Part shown: piece by piece, positions 53,882 to 61,260 of the stretch | Layout: every line of letters begins with the position of its first letter | How positions within the stretch are numbered: position 1 is the first letter of the stretch | Assembly: GCA_948847595.1 (NCBI GenBank) | Contig: CAQOGY010000006.1 | Location: 136,930 to 200,929 of the forward strand | DNA length: 64,000 nt | Reading direction: 5' to 3' | Source of the DNA: an uncultured Bacteroides sp. | Lineage (GTDB): Bacteria > Bacteroidota > Bacteroidia > Bacteroidales > Bacteroidaceae | Made by a program: the position numbers and the translations under genes | The notes under the pieces: generated by a model | What the model was told of the DNA's origin: nothing | The model's database searches: none | What the model saw: the letters and a program-made list of their open reading frames with translations, nothing else

Positions 53882-56095
53882 TTATTTTATTATGACTTCA
53901 TCTATAAAAAACCATGAAGGATGCCCTACACCATAATGCCAGGTCGGGCATTCTTTCGTACCTGTAACTTCTACTTTTACATAGCGTGTCTTTATAGGCG
54001 TCGCAGATTCTGTCTTAACTCCGCGGAATCCGACCTTGCCGGAACGTTCTTCAGGTAAATCGTTCGTTCCCCAAAATGTATATTGTTCTCCATCCGCCGA
54101 ATAAGAATAGGTAACTTTCAAAGGAAAGAGAATCCAAGCCCCTATCTGATGTAAGAAATCTGTTTCTACACTATGAATCTCCTTTTCCTCTCCTAAATCC
54201 AGGATGAACGCACCATCAGTTCCTTCCCAGCCTACCCAACTGTCTACAAAAGTAGCTCCTCCAAACAGTCCGTCCACTAATGCCGTCTTTCCTATTCCTG
54301 CATATTTTCCGGTAGGCGGAATAATATAAGAAACTTTAACTCTTAATGCCAAACTCCGTTCAGTCTGCGGCATATAGCGTTTACGGTATAGCTCGCAGTA
54401 CTCTACCGGCGAATTAGAACGTTCATTTAATGTAGGAACATTAAACTCTTTCACTCTCTCTTCAAAAAGTGCCAACTTCCTGTCTATATCAGCCAAGTCC
54501 TTTACAATTTCTGTACGTGCTATTTCCAACTCAGAATATTGAAGCGGTAAACGGGCACGTTGCACTCTTTTCAAGAATGTATTATCCGTTTCAACTGCCT
54601 TTTCCGCCAAGTCAAACAAATCATTATAACGGCGCATCAAAGTCGGTTTCAACATTCCATATTTATGTGAGACAGGCGAATCATAAATCCATAATCTTTG
54701 TCCACTGCCAATCAGTGCGCCTTCCATCACTTTTATATATTGATAAAGATAGGGTGCAGCTTCACCATAATAACCATGCAAAAAATGTTGCATTAATGAG
54801 TCAACATCAGCTTCCGGATTCCACATCAACTTCGATACCAGATAAGCACGTAATTCTGCAAAGTCTCCGCCCCTGCTTCCTGCAATCTGAGAGAAGTGCA
54901 TGGTTGCGTGATTCTTCTTGAAAAGGCGGATATTATCCTGTAAGATATGGAAATTAGGGAATGGAGCCAGATAATTATCGAAATTTATGCCGTAATCCCA
55001 AACAAAGATATTATCAGTTATAGCCGACCAGCCTTCCATCGCTTTCACAAATTGCCTGCCTGAAGCATTTTCAGTCAGCGTCACTTCACGGTCACAATCA
55101 ATGTCACAAAGCATTATATTCACATTGGGCAAAGGTTTCACGTGCTTCGGTGGATTCATTGTATATAAATAGGCCAATGTGGAGAACTCCTTATCAGGAA
55201 AACGGGCAGCCAATTTATTCAAAAAGGTGATTATACTCCCTGACAATGCCCCTTCCCTATCATCAATAGCCTTACATTCATCACAAGTACAATTCGTGTA
55301 GTTACCATCATTCTGACTAACAGACATGATGTGTTTATCGGGATTCGCCTTGAATATAGAATCAACACGTTGTGCCACAATCTCAAAAACTTCAGGATTG
55401 CTCAGACACCATTGACTGGCTTTTCCCGGATGACGTTTTCCTTTAAAATAAGAATAATATTCGGGATGCTCTTTCCCATAAACAGAAGAAGGCAATAATT
55501 TATCAAAAGTATGTACCCAGTAACCGGCAGCAAACACCTCATCAGGTTCTTCCAAGCGATTCCACCATTTATAGACGGAATCTGTACGGATGGCATAACA
55601 CTGTGTCTGACGATAACGGAAAGCCGGATTATCTGTTTTATTAATTAAAGGCAGAATTATCGTTTTTTGAGGAGTAAAAGAATATTCATTTTCTCCCCAG
55701 TAATCAACACCTAAGTATTGTTCTAATAGAGTTACAATTCCATAAACAACACCGTTGTCCTTACCTGAAACTCTCAAGATACCATCTTTGGTGGAAATAG
55801 AGAATCCATCCTCTGTCACTTCTTGAGCAGTCTCTCCACCAATAAGGATATCTCCTTTTTGTGGAGTCTGATTTATGACAATAGGCAAAGTTTTACTTGT
55901 AATCTTTTGAAAGAAAGATTGAAAGAGATTAGCCGCTACCTTATTTACTTGGATGTCTTCTTTTAATATAATCTTTACTTTTGTTTTTCCGTCTTTTATT
56001 AAAAGCGTTTGGGCATATGCAAAGGACGTGCATATCCATGCACTCAAAAAGAACATTAGCGTTCTCAAAACCGGTTTTAGATTCATGTTTCTCAT
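53882..56095 (-). CDS. DUF4838 / GH163-like glycoside hydrolase
   Basis: A 737-residue exported protein (signal peptide ending AYAQ, about 29). Residues about 35-140 form a GH20b/GH67N-like fold (LFQSFFQKITSKTLPIVIN, ILIGGETAQEV). About 140-480 is a TIM barrel: YRQTQCYAIRTDSVYKWWNR, HPEYYSYFKGKRHPGKASQWCLSNPEV, SVSQNDGNYTNCTCDECKAIDDREGALSGS, VWDYGINFDNYLAPFPNF. The C-terminal 140 residues look like an F5/8 type C domain (GKTALVDGLFGGATFVDSWVGWEGTDGAFILDLGEEKEI). DUF4838 is, as I recall, the basis of GH163, which holds endo-beta-N-acetylglucosaminidases on complex N-glycans. Whether this one is endo-acting is not certain. Confidence 0.75.
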   Translation of the reverse strand: MRNMNLKPVLRTLMFFLSAWICTSFAYAQTLLIKDGKTKVKIILKEDIQVNKVAANLFQSFFQKITSKTLPIVINQTPQKGDILIGGETAQEVTEDGFSISTKDGILRVSGKDNGVVYGIVTLLEQYLGVDYWGENEYSFTPQKTIILPLINKTDNPAFRYRQTQCYAIRTDSVYKWWNRLEEPDEVFAAGYWVHTFDKLLPSSVYGKEHPEYYSYFKGKRHPGKASQWCLSNPEVFEIVAQRVDSIFKANPDKHIMSVSQNDGNYTNCTCDECKAIDDREGALSGSIITFLNKLAARFPDKEFSTLAYLYTMNPPKHVKPLPNVNIMLCDIDCDREVTLTENASGRQFVKAMEGWSAITDNIFVWDYGINFDNYLAPFPNFHILQDNIRLFKKNHATMHFSQIAGSRGGDFAELRAYLVSKLMWNPEADVDSLMQHFLHGYYGEAAPYLYQYIKVMEGALIGSGQRLWIYDSPVSHKYGMLKPTLMRRYNDLFDLAEKAVETDNTFLKRVQRARLPLQYSELEIARTEIVKDLADIDRKLALFEERVKEFNVPTLNERSNSPVEYCELYRKRYMPQTERSLALRVKVSYIIPPTGKYAGIGKTALVDGLFGGATFVDSWVGWEGTDGAFILDLGEEKEIHSVETDFLHQIGAWILFPLKVTYSYSADGEQYTFWGTNDLPEERSGKVGFRGVKTESATPIKTRYVKVEVTGTKECPTWHYGVGHPSWFFIDEVIIK

Positions 56096-56256
56096 GATTA
56101 TTGTTAATGGTGTTATATAAAGAATACAACTAGATGAACTACAAGACTAAACCAAAGCCTGTTCTTTTAATGCTTATTAAGAATTTAGAGGTTAACCTTC
56201 CTATATAATTAAAACAATCCTCAAACTCTGCATATTTCTTTACTATCAAGTACACA

Positions 56257-56293
56257 AAAAGTTCTCTTTATAACTTTGATAAAGAGAACTTTT
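56257..56293 (-). terminator. Hairpin between the DUF1735 and DUF4838 genes
   Basis: Arms aaaagttctcttta (56257-56270) and taaagagaactttt (56280-56293) pair perfectly around a 9-base loop; on the minus strand a short T tract (ttttt) follows. It lies about 55 bases after the DUF1735/F5-8C gene and likely reduces transcription of the downstream genes. Confidence 0.65.
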
Positions 56294-56346
56294 ATTCATT
56301 TAAGAAAGACTCGTAAAATCAATCTTACATTACCTAATTCTTATAA

Positions 56347-57294
56347 CTACTCATTTTTCAATTCATAGACATTAAATTCTGTAATATCTGTTCGTCCGCT
56401 TGTAGCAATCGTAAGAATCTGATATTTCAAATAACGAGTAGTTATAGGAGAAATAAATGTAATATTCTGTGCAGAACCAGATGTAGCTAAAGTACTTAAT
56501 GATTTCCAAGTAATGCCATCTGTAGACTGGAATATTTCTACTTCTCTGGGAGCATACGCATTCCCCCAATGGTTTGTTTTTATACCGGCTAATACTTTAG
56601 CTTCTCCCAAATCAACAGTAAACCAAAACCCTACATTATCACGGGCAATATCTGAATTTCCACCGTCAATCAACTTATCTCCTGAACCTTCAACCCCTTC
56701 TTCTACATTAATTATCCAACCTGAACGGTCACTAATAAGTTGGCCATTAGTAGGAATACCACCTTTTAAATTACTATAAGCAGCTTTATTTATAACAACT
56801 GGCAAGGTACTCAAGCTGTTGCTAATTACTGTGTTTTTATCATTGGTGGTTACATTGCCAATTGATACATTGAAAGAAAAACTTGTTTTCTCCATGACAC
56901 TGGCAAATATCGCCGGTTCAACTGTTGCAGTGATTTCTTCAGAAATCATCTGACCTTCTTTAAGGGTTACTTGTGAGGAACTTAAAGTAATCTGGTTTGC
57001 ATCAAGCCCTTCGGTTTCACTATTTACATTTAATGTGACAACCATATCAGTGGAGACTGCTTTCTGTGTTTTTACAGTAAAAACCATTTTAATTTCATCT
57101 CCCCCAACCCCATTCGCATCATGGGTTAGATTGAACTTCTTTACATCCCCTGACAAATAGTCATTTCTCTGTAAAGACACATACGTAGCATTCCACTCAT
57201 TAAAAACTTCTTCGTCATCACTACAGGAAGAGATGAAAGGGACAAACAAGCCGAGTAGAGTTGCTATTGATAATGATTGAAATATATTTTTCAT
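56347..57294 (-). CDS. DUF1735 + F5/8 type C surface lipoprotein
   Basis: About 315 residues from the ATG at 57294. Lipobox ISSC (Cys about 24). Residues about 30-165 are a DUF1735-like Ig fold (FNLTHDANGVGGDEIKMVFTVKTQKAVSTDMVVTLNVN). Residues about 180-315 form an F5/8 type C (discoidin) domain: IPTNGQLISDRSGWIINVEEG, NVGFWFTVDLGEAKVLAGIKTNHWG, VEIFQSTDGITWKSL, ITTRYLKYQI. This is a surface glycan-binding protein architecture that takes the place of SusE/SusF in many loci. It starts 23 bases after the other DUF1735 gene. Specificity for N-glycan is inferred from the locus. Confidence 0.8.
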   Translation of the reverse strand: MKNIFQSLSIATLLGLFVPFISSCSDDEEVFNEWNATYVSLQRNDYLSGDVKKFNLTHDANGVGGDEIKMVFTVKTQKAVSTDMVVTLNVNSETEGLDANQITLSSSQVTLKEGQMISEEITATVEPAIFASVMEKTSFSFNVSIGNVTTNDKNTVISNSLSTLPVVINKAAYSNLKGGIPTNGQLISDRSGWIINVEEGVEGSGDKLIDGGNSDIARDNVGFWFTVDLGEAKVLAGIKTNHWGNAYAPREVEIFQSTDGITWKSLSTLATSGSAQNITFISPITTRYLKYQILTIATSGRTDITEFNVYELKNE

Positions 57295-57317
57295 ATACAC
57301 ATACAATTAAATTATTA

Positions 57318-58517
57318 CTATTTCCATTCGGTAGCCTTATCCGTAGACAAAATACCGTCAATCCATGTAGGAGTAGCAGAAGTAGTTAAAGTATGCCCTT
57401 TACCGGTTGCATCTTCAAACACATTACCCTGTCCTTCATTGAAACGCCAATAGGCTTCCAATCCCACAGACTTAGGACTAACCTGAGTCATATTATTCTG
57501 AATCTGAGAAGCAGTACGAACTACAGACCAGATACGTGCCTCACTCATCAATATTTTACAGTTTCCCCATCTACTATAAGAATCATCACCTAAACTGAAC
57601 CAATTTACATCGGAGAAAGTTGTTGCTCCTGTTGGGATACTCAGTACCCCCGAATCAACTCCGTTTATGTAAAGTCGATAGCTGGAACCATCACAAACCA
57701 ATGCCAGATGTTGCCATTCGTTTGGCTTGAAAGAATTACTTGGATTCAAATAAAGTCGGTTGCGTCCTACAATCTGTACTAATGAGTGTGCCTTATAATT
57801 TTCATTATCACTTTGAGGGTCCTCAAAACGTAAAAGTATAAAGCTTGCATCATCTCCTCCGTTCTTAAATACTGCACGGTCACGGTCAGCTGTGTTAGCT
57901 ACCTGGAAACGAACCTCTATCGTATATTGGGAATATGTTTCAGGGGATTCTGTGAATTTATTAGCTTTTAAACTAGGAGCACCAACGAACATCGGAGCTG
58001 AAAATTCGATAATACTTTCTGCCAAAATAACAAAAGTTCCAGTATTTTCCATCGGTGAAATACTTCCATCTTGTAACACCAGTTTAACAGGTAGTGCGTA
58101 TGATTCTCCCGATTTCATCATTTCTTGGCTGAAAGCCTTCAAGGCAATAGAGAGAGCATCGGTCGCATATTGTCCGGCTTTCACTGTAATAGTCTCCGGT
58201 AATGTATAATAGCCTTCCGGCAACATTATATATCCTGTACCATTAATGTGATTATAAGCATCCAATACCGATTGGTCTGTGACCAATTTATAATGATTGT
58301 CTGTAGAAGAAATATTACTAAGGTGTACATTTAAAGTCGTAAAACTTTCTCCAGTAGCCTGTACTGTCACTTTCTGGCTTGTGCCCGAAAGCGCTTCTTC
58401 AATATAAGCGTGTGTATCCAAGGTATCATATTTCGCATCTCCGCAACTTACGATACTTCCTAATCCTGCTATTACTGCGAAGAAGCATAAGATTTTTATA
58501 TAATTCATACGTTTCAT
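57318..58517 (-). CDS. DUF1735 + LamG-like surface lipoprotein
   Basis: A 399-residue lipoprotein (VSC, Cys about 25). Residues about 40-170 resemble DUF1735 (VTVQATGESFTTLNVHLSN, TDQSVLDAYNHINGTGYIMLPEGYYTLP). Residues about 190-399 form a concanavalin-like LamG/jelly-roll domain (FTESPETYSQYTIEVRFQV, FKPNEWQHLALVCDGSSYRLYINGVDSG, EARIWSVVRTASQIQNNM, LEAYWRFNEGQGNVFEDATGKG). Both domains suggest binding of glycan at the cell surface. It lies between the GH18 gene (9 bases) and the discoidin-containing gene (24 bases). The pair forms the binding set for the N-glycan SusC/D. Confidence 0.8.
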   Translation of the reverse strand: MKRMNYIKILCFFAVIAGLGSIVSCGDAKYDTLDTHAYIEEALSGTSQKVTVQATGESFTTLNVHLSNISSTDNHYKLVTDQSVLDAYNHINGTGYIMLPEGYYTLPETITVKAGQYATDALSIALKAFSQEMMKSGESYALPVKLVLQDGSISPMENTGTFVILAESIIEFSAPMFVGAPSLKANKFTESPETYSQYTIEVRFQVANTADRDRAVFKNGGDDASFILLRFEDPQSDNENYKAHSLVQIVGRNRLYLNPSNSFKPNEWQHLALVCDGSSYRLYINGVDSGVLSIPTGATTFSDVNWFSLGDDSYSRWGNCKILMSEARIWSVVRTASQIQNNMTQVSPKSVGLEAYWRFNEGQGNVFEDATGKGHTLTTSATPTWIDGILSTDKATEWK

Positions 58518-58525
58518 AGTTTACA

Positions 58526-59665
58526 TTAATTTTTAAGTAATGAATGTGATGAGGGATTCATGATTTGAATAGCATGACGTATATTTTTATATTCAGGTGA
58601 AGTTCCATACTCTGCTTCCATATGATAGGTTCCTGCACCACCTTTGCGGAAACCATTACTTGGTTGCCAGCGCGCCATTCCTTCGAGAGATTTCATTTTA
58701 TTACCATAACGATCAGTGTAATCATATCCGCCGTTCATAGCAGCGTCGGTAGCCTCGAAATTCTCGGTCATGATGGTCATCTTTGTAATTTGTTCTTCAG
58801 ACATGACACTACTATATGTTTGAACAAGCCCTGCACCTGCCACACCACCTGTAATAAGACGTTTGTCAAGTTTTGAATCACTACCAGGACTGCTGTCATT
58901 GTAAGCCTGAATGATAAAATAGTCAAAATATAGCCCGACTTCAGGTCTACCCGTTATGCTCTGTGGTTCACCGTCAATAACTAATAATTTACCGGTTCCT
59001 GATTTCGGACCGAAATATTTGCCTAGCTCATCAACGAATGCAAACATTCTATCATCTTCGTCTACGATATTACCAGGATTACCGAAATTGGGTTCATAGT
59101 CGATATCAAACCCATCGTAACCATATTTGTTTACTGTATCGGCAATGGCACTTGCATATTTGCGAATGGATGCTTCAATTGCTTCCTTATTTGATTCATC
59201 GGAAGGCCATCCCCAAAAATCGTTTACAGCTTCTTTTTCGGATGAAAATCCCATATTTTCCCAATTATCACGAATATTCTGCGGAGTAATTTGATCGCCC
59301 ACACTTCTGATAATAAAACACATAGTAAAACGAGTTCCTTTAATTTGTTGGCAAAATTGTAGATCTTTTTTTTGAGCTTCTGTTATGTTCGACCAATTTC
59401 CCCAAATAGAAACAATATCTACACTATCAGGAATACCGGCTAAAGAACTCTTCATAAAAGCACCTTCACCACTCCAACCACCGAACCAACCGAAAGCAAC
59501 TTGATGATCAGTTTTTTTATAAGCCCTTAAAGCTGCATAATATTCATCTGACACGATTGATTCCGGAAAAGTTTTTGGTTCCGACTCCGTCCAATCACTA
59601 CAACCTATCAAAGATGTTGTTGCCAATGATATGAGTACAATGTATAATAAATAAATTTTCTTCAT
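58526..59665 (-). CDS. GH18 endo-beta-N-acetylglucosaminidase
   Basis: A 379-residue lipoprotein (LIGC, Cys22), so probably on the cell surface. The TIM barrel has the catalytic motif DGFDIDYE at residues 184-191, with the acid Glu191 and the Asp residues that support substrate-assisted catalysis. Upstream HQVAFGWFGGWSGEG and VDIVSIWGNWSN are the first two barrel strands. Length and lipoprotein anchor match the EndoF/EndoH-type enzymes that release N-glycans, leaving one GlcNAc on the protein. It lies 28 bases after the SusD gene. High-mannose, hybrid or complex preference cannot be determined here. Confidence 0.85.
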   Translation of the reverse strand: MKKIYLLYIVLISLATTSLIGCSDWTESEPKTFPESIVSDEYYAALRAYKKTDHQVAFGWFGGWSGEGAFMKSSLAGIPDSVDIVSIWGNWSNITEAQKKDLQFCQQIKGTRFTMCFIIRSVGDQITPQNIRDNWENMGFSSEKEAVNDFWGWPSDESNKEAIEASIRKYASAIADTVNKYGYDGFDIDYEPNFGNPGNIVDEDDRMFAFVDELGKYFGPKSGTGKLLVIDGEPQSITGRPEVGLYFDYFIIQAYNDSSPGSDSKLDKRLITGGVAGAGLVQTYSSVMSEEQITKMTIMTENFEATDAAMNGGYDYTDRYGNKMKSLEGMARWQPSNGFRKGGAGTYHMEAEYGTSPEYKNIRHAIQIMNPSSHSLLKN

Positions 59666-59692
59666 AAAAGTCCTTTTTATGCATTATATAAA

Positions 59693-61243
59693 TTAGTTCT
59701 TTTTCGCCCATTTCAGATCAGTGGCTTCATTATCAGCACCGCCAAGTTCTGCAACCCCTTGATCATAATTGGCTTTATTATTCTGCGCCTCTGTATAAGG
59801 GAAACTCAAACGACGCATACCACGCTGGCTGCTCACGCCACAGTCAGATAAATTGTCGATGCAAGGATAAAGTTCCGGATAGCCTGTACGACGATATTCA
59901 GCCCATGCCTCGAGTCCCAGCGGATAATTGGCAATCCACTTTTGAGTAATGATACGCTGGAAATTCTTCCCATTTACATTGTCAGCTTCGCTATCATTCC
60001 ACTTCACACTAACGGTATTAGTAATCGTAGCAGTAGCGTTTTGTACAGCGTCACTTTCATGTGATACCACTGGAGCTTCATCTATCTTCAGATATTCGGT
60101 AGCTGAAACCTGATACTGCTCCATAGACAAATTGATGCCGTCTTCATAGTAAACTTTTGCCGTTTTAGTGCCTACATTCCAGCCACGCAATTTTCCTTCA
60201 GCACGTAAAAAAGCTGTTTCAGCAGCACAGAAAACCATTAATTTAGAAGTTGCCGTATAGGCAGGAATAGAGAAACCTGCTGCGTCTGCCTTTTTAAAAT
60301 CAGCATCGCCTGTACGCATACCTACATATTGATCTGTTTTTCCGGTAAGAGTAGATTTATTAAAAAATTTCGACATACGCGGGTCATCATATGCGTTCAT
60401 ATAATCTACAATATTTGCATTCACCCGCAAATCTCCCCAACTGACAGCGGCCAGCTGATATGGATTACTTTGTGTTCCACAAGAAAGCATGGCATTGTCC
60501 GAATTACTTTCAATCAAGCCGGCTTTATGTATTACTGCAGCTTCAGCCGCTTCCTTAGCAATACCAGGCCATGTTCCGCTAATTCGCATTGCAACACGTA
60601 AGCGCATTGAATTTGCCAATTTCGCCCAACCGGAATAATTTCCCTCAAAAACAGGATCATTAGCTCCTAATGGTGCATTACCATTAGTCTCTACATAATA
60701 ATTATACAGAACGTCAGCAGCATTGGCTAAATCACTTAATATATTTGTGTAGACCTGTTCCTGAGTATCATAAGAAACATAAAAATTACCTTTCTTCACT
60801 TGGCTATAAGGCATCGGTCCATAACAGTCTGCAACACGGAGCATTGTTATAGCACGTATCATGCAAGCAAAAGCATAATAATGTCCCGTAGAGTTTGTCG
60901 CTTCTTGTATCTGAAAAAAGTTTCCATATATTTTTTCAAACGGAGTATTCCAGGGAGTAGCATTCCATGCATCACTTTGATTGAATGTACTGAAATTAGT
61001 TCCACTCCATGTGTTAGAACAACACAAGTAGCCACCTAACTGCCCCACCATCTGGTCTTGCATTTGAGAGTCATTCTGCTGAATATTCACAATTGTTTCA
61101 ATCATAGATTTCATCAGAGTAGCCGGGTCAGCATCATGGATCTGATATTGATTCGTATTATACTCTTCAAATTTATCAGTACAACTTCCTGCCAGCAACA
61201 AGAGAGCGGCACCGACCGTGATATTTCTTAAATATTTTCTCAT
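59693..61243 (-). CDS. SusD-like lipoprotein (SusD-like_2 type)
   Basis: A 516-residue lipoprotein (AGSC, Cys about 21) of usual SusD length. It begins TDKFEEYNTNQYQIHDADPATLMKSMIETIV, then shows FFQIQEATNSTGHYYAFACMIRAITMLRVADCYGPMPYSQV, ANSMRLRVAMRISG, FCAAETAFLRAEGKLRGW and QKWIANYPLGLEAWAEYRRTGYPELYP, hallmarks of the SusD/RagB second subfamily. It pairs with the SusC that follows 17 bases upstream. Likely binds released N-glycan. Confidence 0.9.
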   Translation of the reverse strand: MRKYLRNITVGAALLLLAGSCTDKFEEYNTNQYQIHDADPATLMKSMIETIVNIQQNDSQMQDQMVGQLGGYLCCSNTWSGTNFSTFNQSDAWNATPWNTPFEKIYGNFFQIQEATNSTGHYYAFACMIRAITMLRVADCYGPMPYSQVKKGNFYVSYDTQEQVYTNILSDLANAADVLYNYYVETNGNAPLGANDPVFEGNYSGWAKLANSMRLRVAMRISGTWPGIAKEAAEAAVIHKAGLIESNSDNAMLSCGTQSNPYQLAAVSWGDLRVNANIVDYMNAYDDPRMSKFFNKSTLTGKTDQYVGMRTGDADFKKADAAGFSIPAYTATSKLMVFCAAETAFLRAEGKLRGWNVGTKTAKVYYEDGINLSMEQYQVSATEYLKIDEAPVVSHESDAVQNATATITNTVSVKWNDSEADNVNGKNFQRIITQKWIANYPLGLEAWAEYRRTGYPELYPCIDNLSDCGVSSQRGMRRLSFPYTEAQNNKANYDQGVAELGGADNEATDLKWAKKN

Positions 61244-61260
61244 AACATTAGCTTTTTCTT

